In this document: piece by piece, positions 1 through 12,176 of the stretch
Numbering within the stretch: position 1 is the stretch's first letter
Layout: every line of letters begins with the position of its first letter
DNA from: Ectocarpus siliculosus
Taxonomy: Eukaryota > Sar > Phaeophyceae > Ectocarpales > Ectocarpaceae
Length of the DNA: 63,557 nt
Reading direction: 5' to 3'
Assembly: GCA_000310025.1 (NCBI GenBank)
Contig: FN647768.1
Span: forward strand, 277,351 to 340,907
Made by a program: the position numbers and the translations under genes
The notes under the pieces: model-generated
Told to the model about the DNA's origin: nothing
The model's database searches: none
What the model saw: only the letters and a program-made list of their open reading frames with translations

Positions 1-106
1 TTGGGGGGGGGGGGGGGGGAGGCCCGTGCCCCGTTGCAGTGCATATGTTGCAAGCATGGACACAAGTCAGGCTCGTGTTGGCACCACGCAGCAAATGTAT
101 GCGTAC

Positions 107-398
107 ATGAGAGCGGTGCACCGTATTCGTATTCTACACAATACGGCACACCGACAAAGGGTAGCACGTCCCACTGACGAAGGAAACCATCCCCCATTCC
201 ATACAATACCACATCCGGTGGTAATTTTCTCACGGGTCAACATGAGCCCAATATGAGAGCGGTGCACCGTATTCGTATTCTACACAATACGGCACACCGA
301 CAAAGGGTAACACGTCCCACTGACGAAGGATAACATCCCCCATTGCACACAATACCGCATCCGGTGGAAATTTTCTCACGGGTCAACATGAGCCCAAC
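107..398. repeat. Tandem duplication, two copies of 146 bp
   Basis: The block beginning ATGAGAGCGGTGCACC at 107 recurs at 253 with few differences, including the CACGTCCCACTGACGAAGGA stretch and the closing GGTCAACATGAGCCCAA. It lies at the extreme left of the window, downstream of the last visible transhydrogenase exon. No transhydrogenase C-terminal exon was found in 1-1016, so this is probably intron. Confidence 0.85.
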
Positions 399-868
399 AC
401 ACAAAAAAAAAACAGTTTCAGATCACGAAACAGGGCGGCATGAGATACCACCGGACACACATAACATCCCCGGTGGTACTAACTTCTAATCTTTGAGAGG
501 TCAAAATGATATCATCCGGGTGCGCTATTTGTGTAGTAGTACATGGCATCACGCAAGAGCTCATTCGCCTTATCACTGGTAATTACTCAACTGGATACTG
601 TTTGCATGTTTCATGACGATCCGGAAAAACACCAGCTGCGCATTTCTGTCTTTCGTCCGCATTTCTCAACTATGGCCACCTGCAGCACACAGAATTTACC
701 ACGGATATCTAACCCCCAACCCCCCACTGTGTGTTTTATTTCGTGTCCCCATCTGTGTGTCCATATTTGTTCATCTCTTGCCCCCCTGGCGTGTGTGTCC
801 TCCATCTCTCTTGTCTTGTCCACCCTGTCTGCCTGTCCTGATGTGTCTCCCTCTCCCTCCCTCCCTCT

Positions 869-869
869 T

Positions 870-916
<47 letters not shown>

Positions 917-970
917 TGTCCCTTGTCAATTTGTCTTGTCCATTTGTCTGTCTGTCTGTCTGTCCGTTTT
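869..970. repeat. TCTG tetranucleotide microsatellite
   Basis: Runs of CTGT at about 870-907 and again at about 945-965, in a pyrimidine-rich stretch that starts near 720. On the minus strand this is intron sequence just after the 1109-1017 transhydrogenase exon. Confidence 0.85.
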
Positions 971-1016
971 TCTGTGTCTTTCCGTGCCCTTGCCTTTCCT
1001 CTCCCACCGGTCTTAC

Positions 1017-4000
1017 CTGCTCCATCGAAGTGGATGCCAGAGCGGGGTAACCAATCACGTCTCCGCACGCGTATACACGAGGGTTGGAAGTTTGGTAGAA
1101 GTCGTTAACCTGCGCAACGCCGGACATGCAGCATAAAAACAGGACACACGACAGTCAGAACAGAAGATGAAGCTGTCAACGCGGCGAAACCGTACCCGGA
1201 CGGAAGCAAGTGCTGCCACCACCACGGCAGCCTCGATTGAGATCCGAGCAGATATCGGGTGTGCCTATGTAGTAGCTGGGGGTCAACCCAAAGAACAGGC
1301 AGCGACACGGGGTGATGTTGATACCTTAAGCTTCACGTGGCGGTAGCATTCATCGAAGGACCGGGGAAAAAACGTCCAAACCACGGGTCCTCTACATACC
1401 ACGAGGCGAATCAGATTCCACAATGGTTTTGCTACAGAGCAATCGAGCTTTGTACAGGGGGGGGTGTTATCTTACGCAACCTGCGGTATTCCTGACGCGC
1501 CGGGGTTGTTGTGCACTATACCCTACCCGCACCTCCAGCAAGCCTCTCTTGTCGGCCTCTAGCCCGGCCCGGGCGAGGTCCATGCTGTCTGTGTTTCCCT
1601 GCCGCCCCATGGTGTACAGGAGGGCGTCCCCTACGACCCGCTTACCGGAGGCTAGGTGCGCGATGACCTTCACGCCTGCACCGAGGAAGAGCGATCGAGA
1701 GCCCCCCGGAGGGTGTGTGCATTTGATCGTCCTTGTGGGAACAGTGCTACATTGTCCTCTCGAGGACGCGTGGTCAATGGTCTAGTAACCGCCAAGGCAC
1801 GCAAACATGAGTACGCCCTACTGCCCCCCCCCCCCCCCTTCTCGCGTACAATCACTATTTCACGGGGTCTCCCCCCCTCTCGCCCCAAAGGGTGTGTGCG
1901 TGGAAGGACGGGACGGGAAAGCGCCAGAGGGGGTTGAGTATGGGTGATCGTCTAGCGGACCTGTTGATTCGATCCGAAGCGCGGCCGAGGCTACGACAAA
2001 CCAGCTGGCCCGGTTTGGAGTTGATTAGACCCCAAGCACTAAAAACTTGGTCGCGATCGATCCGCGATGTTTAATAACCGCTCAATCGAAGGAAGGTTTC
2101 ATTAGCAGCAGTAGCAATAGCAGCAGCAGCAACAGCAACAACCACCGTCGTCAACACTACCAGCAAGAACACCCGAACAAAAAAAGGAGACCCAGCAACC
2201 ACTTTCGACTGCTACAACAAGCAGCGTCACCAACACCAACACCGTGACCAACCAACCAACAACTTTCCAGTAGCCGTCGCAGAATTTTTCGTTCAAGAAA
2301 ACATCTTGGATAAAGTATGCAATTAGGGAAGTTGGGTTATAGGGTTAGGGATAGGGATAGGGTCTGCGCACCCCCTCCCGGTTCTATTTCCTAGTAAACT
2401 CAAATTTCTCGCGAAGGCGAGGCAGCCCAGACTTTCTCACCTCCGTTGCTGTCCTTCTTTTCGATCTTCTCGATCCGGGTTATGTGCTCGTTTAGGAGGA
2501 AGCGTGCACCTGCCGAGCGCGCGCAGCCAACGGGAGAGTTTCAGTGCCTCAATGTAGCACGCGTGCCGCCGCATCGGCGTTGTTCGTGCCGAGGGGGCCA
2601 AAATCCATGAGAGCGAGCTCCACTTGTCTCCGGCGAAGCACCAACGAGGGGACGTGAAAAAAAATATAACAAAAAAACGCGGCCATCTGCATAGGTAGTG
2701 AGTGATCTTGTGGCTGTTTTTTAACACATGACAACACAAATTTTAGCTATGAACTTATTATTTTCCGCGCCTCTTCCAGACAAGGGAACGACGTTCCGTG
2801 GCCACAGGCTAAATCCAAAGTAGGGTAAACATCTGCATGAAAAGGTTCACGGAGACCCCCACCCATTTGCCAAAAATTAAAACTAGAACTAACGGTCCAG
2901 AAAGACAAACATGCTTTGGAAGAGACAGAAAAAATACCGTAGGTTGCATAAGATACCACGCCCCCTTTACCAATTTTCAAAGCTCGGCTTTTCCACGCCG
3001 AAGGGGATGCCGATATCAAACGATACGTTTTGGAAACCTCTCGACGAGACGGTTTCAACGCCGCCATTTTCGGCACCGTCACCGCTTGCCAGGTAATCGA
3101 GCTTTGAAAATCGGTCCAGGGGGTGTGATATCTTCTGCAACCTAAGGTAGGAAGCCGTTCTACATGTAAAACGCGATGGAGCAGTGTCGAAAGCCTAGAA
3201 GCAGCAAGGCACGACGGGTGAGCGTCTCAAAGATTGCCGATACATCACGTTTTGCACTGCAGAGCACGTGCTTCGACCAAAAACCGGCCCATCCATCACC
3301 AAAGTTGGTCCCGCTAATGTCCCAGCCCACAAACCACTTTTTCTTTTTGTCATACACACCTTGCTAGAGACTGGACTCATCGCCACCTACCCCACCACTC
3401 CGGGTTACTACCCCGGCAGCCAATAGTATCGAACTGCCTACGCAAAAGAAAGTCCATTTATTACGAAAAGAGAGAAGGCAGGGGGCACGCAGACCCTAGC
3501 CCTAACCCTAACCCCAACTTAGCTGATCCTATACTTTATCCAGCATGTTTTCTTGCTGAGAAAAACCTGTGTAGACTGCTGCTGAGACTATTGCCCCATT
3601 TTCGGAAGCGCGTGACGCACCGTTCTGGCGCATGGTGTATTGGAGGTTCTCGATGACGTCATTGTCCGCGAAGGATAGCACCGTTGGTCTCGGGTCGATA
3701 ACCGTCACGGTGGTCCCCGGTACGACGTTGATCATGCACGCGTACTCCATCCCGATGACCCCGGCTCCAACGACGATAAGGTCTCTGTGGCCAGAGGGGA
3801 CAACCAACGGACAACAAGTTCGTTTCTCATTGCCGTTATTGTAGTTATGTCTTCAGACGGGGTAAGGCTACGATGAGACCTTTTGTGTGAAAGTGTTTCT
3901 GGTGTGTTCAGGCGGGCCGGACAAAAAAGAAGATCTTTCGCTGACGACCGAGCGGGGAGCAACAGCCAACGGTACGCAACGTTTTTTGGTTTCAGATGTC

Positions 4001-4734
4001 TTCAGGCGGGGCTGGATGACGACAGAAACATTTTTCCGTTTTTCTGATGCCTTCAGACGGACGGGCTGGATAAAACAAACAGCAAATTTCGCTCATGACA
4101 GAGAAGGAGCAACAGCCAACAGTACACAAACTTAGTTCTTGTGGTGATCAGATGTCCTCTCAGGCGGGTTAGATTAAAGACCTTTCGGTAAATAGTTTTG
4201 TTGGTGTCTTCAGGCGGGCTGGACTAAACAACAAAACCTTTCGCTCATGACAATCTCCAACCGTCACGGTATCGATAAGAACGTTGGCAAGCGTGCAAGA
4301 CAAACGTTTCAAACGGTCCGCTCGAGGATGCATTTACAGCGAGACAGACAAACACACACACAGACAGAGATGTAGGTTGAGAGAGGGCCGCAAGTCAGCC
4401 GAAGGTGCCGAAGGCCGGTGACACGTACCCCTGCTTGCACCTAGCTCCTGTCCCAGGCATCACCTCCCTTCGGACGCGTAGGCCGTCCATGTGTCGCCCA
4501 CCAGGAAGCACGGCAAAAAATATGAGAGCGAACACAGAAAAACGCTCCACTCACTCGTTCGAATAGACGCGGGCTATCCGACCCCCCCCCCTCCCCCCCG
4601 CGCGCAAAACGCGAGCATCGATACGACAGGAGAAAAACAAACCTACTCATAGGCACCTGCTGGCGTGAACGCAACCAACCCAGAGAAACATGATGGAGAC
4701 AGCAAAGAGACAGAAATGAAAACCCTCACTTTGC

Positions 4735-4768
<34 letters not shown>

Positions 4769-7700
4769 AGTACCGGTGCCTGCACTTTGTAGGGACGCGC
4801 ACTCATCATCACCAAAGGAGGAGAGAAAAATTAACAACAAAAAATCACCTGGGAATGTGCGTGATGCCTCCCCAGAGAAGCTGATCCGAGTCGAAAATAT
4901 GCGTCCCGTCGAAGGGAATGTCGGGGGGCCTGCGACCACGAACAGGCAAGGGGGAGGTGAGCAAAAACAAAAAACAGAAACGACCGCGACCCATGGGTAA
5001 GCAAACGGGCGAGCAGAGACCGCTCACCAGCGATCTAAAGCGAAAAGGATACCGCAAAGAGGAGACGTTATGGAGGAAATACATAGCACGGACCATCACC
5101 GCTAGTACTGCCACCGGCAAGATCATGATTACGGATAGCCAGCCTACAGGCTTTGCTCCAGGAAAAAAAAGAATACGACTGCTGTCCGCCTGGTGAAGGT
5201 TTTTGCAAGACTTCTTTGTGCGTGGCGACGAAATCAGCTACCGTACGCAAGAGCGCGGACCTGTGGGCGGCACAGAGGCTGAGCAACCAAGAACTGCAAC
5301 AATCCACCACCACATGGCAGACGGCGAGGTGAAGACAAATCGGGCGTCGGTCTGACTCGCTCTCAACGCCTAGATAACCCAACAACGGTTTGTTTCTTGA
5401 ACGTTCACGTGTGCCCCCTCCCCCCCCCCCCTCACCGTACGGGTCGCGTCCCGCACGCCACGAGAAAACGCTCGGCCGATATGACCGACTTGGGCGTGTC
5501 CGCCCCGACGTGCCGGTACGGAGAGCTGGCAGCCTCGTGTTCGTCGCCCAACGACCGCAGCACCATCGCCGACACTCTGGAGTCACCGCTGTCCGACTCC
5601 ACAAACCTGTTGGTTGCCAATAGAAAAGGCGTGCACACGCAGCGGCAGCAGTAGTAGTAGAGCGTGTTTTGAGAAGGGGGGCAGTTTCGCGAGAGCAGTG
5701 CCGTCAAGAACCCCAGGAAAAAGTTCCGAGAAAATTTCCGTCCGTTTTGGTCTTGGTCCCGAAACCGCACAACACAATTGCGAAGGAGGTTTGCACGGGG
5801 GCACGATTGCACGTCAAACAATTTCGTTGCTTCCTTTTGCGCGGCCCCTACGTGTGGGCAAGTGCTACGCCTCCGCAACGCACATTTTTTCGTCAGGAGC
5901 ATGGTGTGATATGTATCGCTCTTTGTTCCGTGGTAACTCTTCCCCGCGTATGTGACACCCCCCTCAATCCTACCCTTCGCAAGCCAAAGCGCGTTTCTCC
6001 CTCATGCTTCATACGACTTGTCCCCAGAAGAAAAATCATGTTACGCTTGGAAATTTCGAACACATGCTGTCGTGACGAGCAACCACCCACCGTGCCGTTC
6101 CCGTGATGATTTCCACGCCCTCCCTGCTGAGCTGGTCGGTTACGACATCAGTCTCCGCTGCCTCCACCTTCTTCACTCTACGTTACAAGACAGGGCGAGG
6201 CGGGGGAGGGGGGTCGCGGGCGTTAAGTGCGTGTGCGGGATGGCGACTTACACGTGGTGCAACGCGCATATTATTGGCAGAAAAACCAGAGTATAAGGCT
6301 GTGGAGGCCAAGCCAGCAGCAGCAGCAACAACACTACTTATCACCACGACCAAAACATAACCGTCACCACCTCGACCACCAACAAAAAAAAATGTAACAA
6401 CAACTCGTTGTACCTCGAGAGCAGGTCGGGCATGCTGATGGTCTTCTTGTACGATCGCCCGTAGAATCCCTGGTGTCTGTACCCCGTCAAGTGCAAAACC
6501 GCCTCCCTGCTCGCAAGAGACATCGATAGGATAGATAGTAGTGTTTGGATAGACAGTAGATAGATAGCATAGGGAAATAGTTTTTGAGGGGAAATAGTTG
6601 TTGAGTCACATTTGGGACATAATGATTGGCCATCGGTGAGATAGTGTTAGGATGGGCAAAGATAGGACAAGGGAGAATAATTTGAGCCACAATTGGCAAA
6701 GTAGGAAGGAACGATTGGCTTTCGGTGATCGGTCCTGTGGGAACAGTGCTCCTCTCGAGGACGCGTGGGCTAACAGCTAAGGCATGATTGGCCATCCGCG
6801 GTTCGGTACTGTGGGAACAATGCCCCGTCCCCTCGAGGACGCGTGGTCAATGGTCTAACCGCTGAGGCATGCAAATCATGAGTACGCCCCTCCCCCCTTG
6901 CCCGAGCGGCGGAAACCCGGATATCAACAGCAGGAGTAGCGGTGACTAAATCGCCATTGCATCGTAGTGGCCACGCAAACCTTCAGCAAGAACGCGCATG
7001 GTAAACCGGGATAATCGCGGCGTCGACGGACAAGAACATGGTACAAGAACAAAAAAGTCGCTGCAAAGACTTCGACCCATCCCTGCGGTAGTATCTCGAA
7101 CGGATAGACTTTCTGTGATTGTATGTAAATACAGGTTCCGGTTTATTGGCGGTAGATGTCAGCCCCTGAACCGGCATCTAGCCGGCAACCGATATTATTC
7201 GGAGACCAACTTGAATATTCATCTGTGCCAGACTATTTCACCGGCTGTATAGCGGAACCACTACCGTATCATCTAAAGATAAAATTCGAAAGACGAAGTC
7301 AAACACATCCCGACAAAGCGAGGCAGACGTGGGCGAGAGAAGCCGAAGCGAACGGTTACAATATGTGAATCAAGGTTGCACCGCTTTTCTATTTCCCCTA
7401 TCTAGGAACAACCTTGTTATTGCTTTCTCCTTGAAGGAGGGAGGGTATCGAGCGCGAAAAACTATAGCGGTCTGTTGCTAAAAAAGTAAGTCGTGGGGTC
7501 CACACGACCCGGCATTTTCCTTTCCGAGGATGGTCGACTCGCCAGCTCCTAACTTTTTGGTTTAAAAAAAAATACTCGCCTGAACGTTTTGCCTGGGGAT
7601 GGTCCCGGTGTGCACGCAAACGCCTCCCAAAAGGTCCTTCTTATCGACGACCGCTACCCGCTTGCCTGTCGGGGGGGGGGGGGGGGGGGCAGGTGTGAAA

Positions 7701-9753
7701 AGGGTCATATGGTGGAGGAGCGACCTCGCTGTCGATGGTCCCAAAGAGAGGAGGAAACCGGGCGTACCAACCGACGCGTCGCCACACAAGTTTGATCCCG
7801 GCGACGCTGCTGGCGTTGCGGATCTCAACAATGTTTGGTGACTCTAAAACTCGAAGGCAAGCGCCGCAGGAGGGGTTGGTAGGGGGCCTCAGGGGGAGAA
7901 GCTCTTCTGTGTGATGTGACCACGGATTGGAGCTCCTACCCCGCAGAAATGCTGTGAGCGCTGATTTAAAGTGGTGGGAAAAAACAAAATGAACACACAG
8001 AAGCAGAGGGTACAGGTCGTCGTTCTGTGTGGTTCCTCGTCGCCTACACGGTGCGGCCAATGGAAGGAGGAGAGGGTTCATGTGCCCTTCAGGTTCGGAC
8101 GCACGAAACACACGCAGAAGGCGGGTGTGTGCCTATTGCATTGCGGGGAGCGTTCCACGCCGCTCAAGTCGAGCCATCACGACTAACCAAGATCAGAATC
8201 CAAAGTGATGCAGGAGCCAAGCTGAAAGAGGAGAAAAATTTGCCCCCCCCCGGGCTGAAAACACGATTTGGAGTCTCCGTCGGACAAGGCTCTGGCCAAC
8301 CAAAGCGACACTCACGGCCTTGCACTCGCCTTACCTTCCGTGGAGAAGGACAGCGACTACACAGCAGCAGGAAGTCATGCATCTACCAAAAGAGGCGGAG
8401 AGATGGCAACCCCCCTAGACCGATCTTCCAAGCCCGTTCGCTCCACAACCAAGCTTGTTCCAACACCATAAACAGTGGTTTTGGGAATACCTCGTCGAGA
8501 ATGTTCCGTGCACGTATCGGTCTCTTCCCGCACCCCCCTGGTTGCGGAGCAATCAATTTTTCAACTCGGTCTAGGGGAGGTGCCATCTCTCTCTCTCCGC
8601 CTCTTCCGCTTTTTTACCAGCCTAACCAACGTTCCACGACCGTGCTCAACCGGCCGCTCATCTCTGGTGCACGAAGTGAGAGAGACCCATCCCCCCCGCC
8701 GCCGCCGCCCGCGCTCGTTCGAGGAGTAGGCGGGGACGGCATGGCCGTCTCTTTCCTCCAGCGCTTCAAATGTGGGCACCACTGAACGTTACGTTGACAC
8801 ATCGTACAGCAGTACGCGCCTTGTTTCCCCTTCAAGCACCTCTGCGCACCAAAACCAGCTTGGGTTGCTCTCTGTTCCCCCCCCCCCCTCCGCCGACGGG
8901 GTACGAAACACCCCGCTCTCAGCGAAACGAGCGAATGTGTCTCCATGTTCGGTTGAAAACTACAACGATATCGGTAGCGTCATCTTGTTGGTACACTGCT
9001 GTAGATCATTCTCCTTGTTGGCACACTGTTGGGGCATTTCCTCCCCTCAGTTTAGGCTATGCTGTATTTTTGTAGCCCGACTGACCTAGTTTTGCCGACA
9101 TCACAGCACACTTGACTGCCGCCGGCCCGCTTCCCACGATGACCTGCACACGGTAGAAAAGAACCACAATCACCACCCGATGGCAGTCAAACAAAACGAA
9201 AACGAGACTCAGGAGCGAGCAAAAAAAAAAACATGGGCCGCGCATGTACCACCGTGCGTGCCCACGGCATATGCAGTGGGTAGACACCGCTGGTGCTGGC
9301 GATGGTTCTACAGCGTTACTACTGCTGCCGTCGTTTACAGTTAGCGAATGCACGTAAGAACGAACCTCTGATTTTGGTCGAGGCTCGTTTCATAATTTTC
9401 TGTGGGGGTAACCGAACAGCGACTATAAAGGTTTTAGTGTGGGAATCTTACACTGAGCACCCGCGCGTATGCCCAAGTTAATCTTTTATTGAACCTGAAC
9501 TTCTTAACTCCCAGGTTGTCAAGTGCGGCCGATAACTGTATCACGACCGTCCCAAGCCCCGAGGAAAAGATCGAAGGCAGAGGCGCGAAACAAGGCTTGA
9601 GGATATCCCGTGGAAGTTTGGACCAACCGAGTTTAGGTTAGGACTCGAGCAAGGGTTAGGGAAGGGATCGCCCGGGCGAGCACAAGAGGAGCCGGGCCTG
9701 ACCTGCATCAAACCATCATAATATCTTCCGAAGCCCGTACACAGCATCGACAT
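1017..9753 (-). CDS. sthA: Soluble pyridine nucleotide transhydrogenase (FAD-dependent, SthA type), 3' end outside window
   Basis: Known role of the family: FAD flavoprotein moving hydride between NADPH and NAD+. Exons on the minus strand: 9753-9703 (candidate start), 9143-9086, 7665-7580, 6506-6414, 6177-6091, 5606-5436, 4929-4849, 3784-3621, 2509-2441, 1675-1533, 1109-1017. All phases match except inside 7665-7580. Seen: FAD-binding GSGPAAVKC, then VAVVDKKDLLGG, GTIP, REAVLHLTG, RFLVACGTRP, FDSDQLLW, the NAD-binding LIVVGAGVIGMEYA, ALLYTMGRQGNTD and YACGDVIGYPALASTSMEQ. The last exon ends in a good donor, so the dimerisation domain must lie left of the window. Oddities: one extra base near 7592 breaks the frame after GTIP, so the expected SKTFREAV follows only in another frame; the adjacent donor is GC (AG|GCGAGT). 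The first exon is the weakest part: it is phase-consistent, but puts about three extra residues before the FAD strand. Confidence 0.88.
1385..1487. repeat. Partial copy of MITE-like family 1 (right end only)
   Basis: CGAGCTTTGTACAGG followed by GGGTGTTATCTTACGCAACC matches the right terminus of the family at 2936-3148. No left terminus is visible. It sits in the intron next to transhydrogenase exon 1675-1533. Confidence 0.55.
1735..1820 (-). repeat. Dispersed repeat with tRNA-like A-box, copy 1
   Basis: Read on the minus strand the family carries CCTTAGCGGTTAGACCATTG, then ACCACGCGTCCTCGAGAGG, then GTTCCCACAGG and GGCCAATCGTTCCTTCC. This copy holds the GTGGGAACAGTG, CTCGAGGACGCGTGGTC and CATGAGTACGCCC parts (plus-strand reading). 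TTAGCGGTTAGA resembles a tRNA internal A box, which suggests a tRNA-derived SINE. I see no clear B box. Confidence 0.6.
2334..2362. repeat. Interstitial telomere-like repeat
   Basis: Short degenerate run of GGGTTAGGG/ATAGGG units in a transhydrogenase intron. Similar CCCTAACCCTAA runs occur at about 3493-3517 and 37838-37852. Too short to be a telomere. Confidence 0.6.
2936..3148. mobile_element. MITE-like inverted-repeat element, family 1, reference copy
   Basis: About 213 bp with terminal inverted repeats. The left end reads ACCGTAGGTTGCATAAGATA then CCACGCCCCC and CAATTTTCAAAGCTCG; the right end mirrors it (CGAGCTTTGAAAATCGG, GGGGGTGTGATATC, TGCAACC). The centre holds GTTTTGGAAA and CTCGACGAGA. 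No coding capacity. Related copies: 8409-8580, 15961-16190, 32335-32549, 35130-35347. It lies in the transhydrogenase intron between exons 3784-3621 and 2509-2441. Confidence 0.8.
3845..4255. repeat. Degenerate tandem repeat (TCTTCAGGCGGGCTGGA units)
   Basis: At least four diverged units carry TCAGGCGGGCTGGA/TTAGA followed by TTTCGCTCATGACA, with AGCAACAGCCAACAGTAC in two of them. Spacing is irregular. It is intronic in the transhydrogenase gene. Confidence 0.7.
4736..4766. repeat. CAG trinucleotide microsatellite
   Basis: About ten CAG units on the plus strand, inside a minus-strand transhydrogenase intron, so not translated as glutamine in this gene. Confidence 0.9.
6530..6895 (-). repeat. 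Dispersed tRNA-like repeat, copies 2 and 3 side by side
   Basis: Two copies of the block with GTGGGAACA, CTCGAGGACGCGTGG and CTAAGGCATG at about 6730-6786 and 6805-6890. Extra 3' sequence at 6530-6725 repeats the GGCCATCGGTGAGATAG motif and GATAGATAG microsatellite. It lies in the transhydrogenase intron between 7665-7580 and 6506-6414. Confidence 0.6.
7671..7689. repeat. Poly-G run (poly-C polypyrimidine tract of an acceptor)
   Basis: Nineteen consecutive G on the plus strand. Read on the minus strand it is pure C ending only a few bases before the CAG acceptor of transhydrogenase exon 7665-7580, so it occupies the polypyrimidine-tract position. Homopolymers this long are also prone to length error. 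Confidence 0.85.
8409..8580. mobile_element. MITE-like element, family 1, diverged copy
   Basis: Left end CCCCCCTAGACCGATCTTCC and right end TCAACTCGGTCTAGGGGAGG form a terminal inverted repeat. An inner pair GCTCCACAACCA / CTGGTTGCGGAG matches the 16.0 kb copy. The central GGTTTTGGGAATACCTCGTC matches the family core. Intronic in the transhydrogenase gene. Confidence 0.65.
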
Positions 9754-11913
9754 GGAACCAATTTGCAGCGTTTGTTGTTGTTGTTGCTGTCTTCACATTA
9801 AAAACCGTTCTGATCTCTCTGTAGTACCTTCATCTGTCCGTACTATTGTAGTCTAACACTGGACGCTGTCGATTCCCGTTGTCACAGGCAAACTTACCCT
9901 AAAAGGTATACTAAAATCAAATGGACCCGAAGGCTCCGCAAGTCAAAAGAAATCAACGAGATATAGTCTAGAACCCTCCGCTCGCCTCTACATGCTATGC
10001 GAGGTAAACATAGACTGGAAGTCAACATCACGGGCCAGAGAAATTAGGTCTACAAGTATAAGTCCCTGGTTCGGTAGTCATTAAACATGGGGCAATAGCG
10101 ATTGATTTCCCTTCCTATCGGTGGAAAAGGCAAGACACTCGGCCCTTCAAAGCGGTAACGCCACCTACCAGGTCAAAATGATCACTCGATGCCGCCACGC
10201 TGGGCAGCGTGGAAAGTCCCTCGCTACTGCCGCCGCCGCTTTTGCCCCATACCCGCGCTGCTCGCCTTCCTACAGCAAGGCCGCCGTCGGAAGGGGTCTT
10301 TAGCGCTAGCCTTGCGCCCGCTCCGCGGCTGTCCCCGCAAGCGTAGATTGTAACCAAGTTGGTGTTTCGAGACATGCGAGCCGTGCATGACACGTTGAGA
10401 GGTGAGGCGAAGGGCGGAGGAAGGGAGAGATGAGGGAGGAGAGAGAGAGGGAGACAGACAGAGAGAAAGAGGAGCCGACATCACGATCGTGCCGGCGGCC
10501 CCTGCACCGCCGTATGCATATGATATCGCCTCCGCGAAACACGCGCACCCACAAAAGACCGAGATTGCATACGCCACTGCTGACACCAAAGCCATGCACG
10601 CCCAAAGATGGCCCATGTACTACAAATACTTACACACCGCTGGGAGTAACAGTCCGTTCTGCTGCCGGTTCTCTCGCAACAGATACAATGACTCCCGCTC
10701 GCATTCCTCGGACTTAAACCACATGCAGGACGGGACCATTAGAAAAAAGGCGTCACGTGCTATGCCGCTGTAGGCATGCACAGAAAATTCTAATTCCCCG
10801 CCCTCTTGGTGTAGCCTACTGCCGTCAAATTCCTATTCCCCCGCCCTCTTTCGTGTTCATCTCCTGTGGACGGAGCGGAGCGCTTATGGAATCGTGTAGC
10901 AGTGCATGCCGCAGTGGCTACTGATAGGCTGAGGGTGTTTTACGTCTTGAAGACTGCAGCAACAACAACCGTTCGGCAGAAAAGCGTACATCGGTCTGTT
11001 GTAATGTGGTAAATAAATTGTGTAGTCTCCGAACTACGGGTGCCTCGCTGTTGTCTGTGACATTGACTTCAAATTGATTGGTGGGTTGGCCACCGGGGCT
11101 GAGTGCCTACCAATCCCACCGTCGAAAACGGGAAGCCGCGCTGAGCACCAGTCGTAGTACCGGGGGAGGTGGGATCGCAAACATGGTCGTTCGACACGGA
11201 CGTGACGCAGGGATTGCGTGCACAAAGCAGCAACAAGCTAACAAGAAGAGTCCCGGAAATGCTACCGAACTGCCGACATAGGAGAAGAAAACGAAGAGCC
11301 CGGCCTGGTCAAGTGCGGCATCAACATGCAACACTGCTGGTCGCTACTGAAAGGGCGCATGACACAAGAAGATGATGTAGTTCTCCTGCTTGTCAGCAAA
11401 CCAAAGCCATGGACGCGACGATCGTCCGCGGCAGTATGCACGCACACAAACACAGCAGCAAGATTGCAGCTGTTGCTGTGCTGGAGAGCTACAACAAGAG
11501 CTGTAGACTGGTGCCTGCTGACGTACCGGATGATATCTGGACCTACCAGCACAACGAAGAGCTTCTCGCCGAGCGCGCAACGCACCCCGCACCACCCCAC
11601 CTCTTTGGCACCAATGCCCAGGGTACTGAACACATCGGCCACGGCGGTCAATTAGCGGTGCACAGGACACCGCGGAAAAGGGTTCGCCCTGCGTCGTCGT
11701 TGCTTCCGATCTTCCGATCAGCACTGAGCAGGCGAACAGCAACAACACCCTCCTCCCCACGTCGACCAATAACGTATCGCAGAACCGCAGCAGTGCCATC
11801 CTTCTCACCATCGCAGCAGCAGCATCGTCCACGTAGACCGGTAGATTTTCCACAGAGCAGAGGGAGTGGATCTACCACCACCAAGGCTGAGTTATTAGAG
11901 TTCACAGTAGCAG

Positions 11914-11954
<41 letters not shown>

Positions 11955-12176
11955 CACAGGTTGTGATGGCTACAGCAGTAGTGAGCTGCTTTTGGGTTCG
12001 ACGCGAGGGGCGACGCAAAATGAAGGAGGGGTTGGTTGCAGTAGTGGCGTCGTCAGCCGGAAAAAAAAATGGGACAAAAAGTCAAGAAGTCCAACAACGA
12101 TCGCCTGCCTCTTACCCACAACACACGCGAACAAAACCTAGAAGCTCCTCCCTCTTCCTTTGTTCTCGAGAGAAAC
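9754..12176. other. Intergenic region between transhydrogenase and zinc-finger gene
   Basis: The two genes are divergent across about 2.4 kb. It holds a GA-rich stretch near 10400-10470, a pure AGC/CAG run at about 11910-11953, and long overlapping open frames at 11326-11966 with low-complexity composition but no recognised domain. No promoter motif could be assigned with confidence. Part may be 5' untranslated sequence of the zinc-finger gene. Confidence 0.5.
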
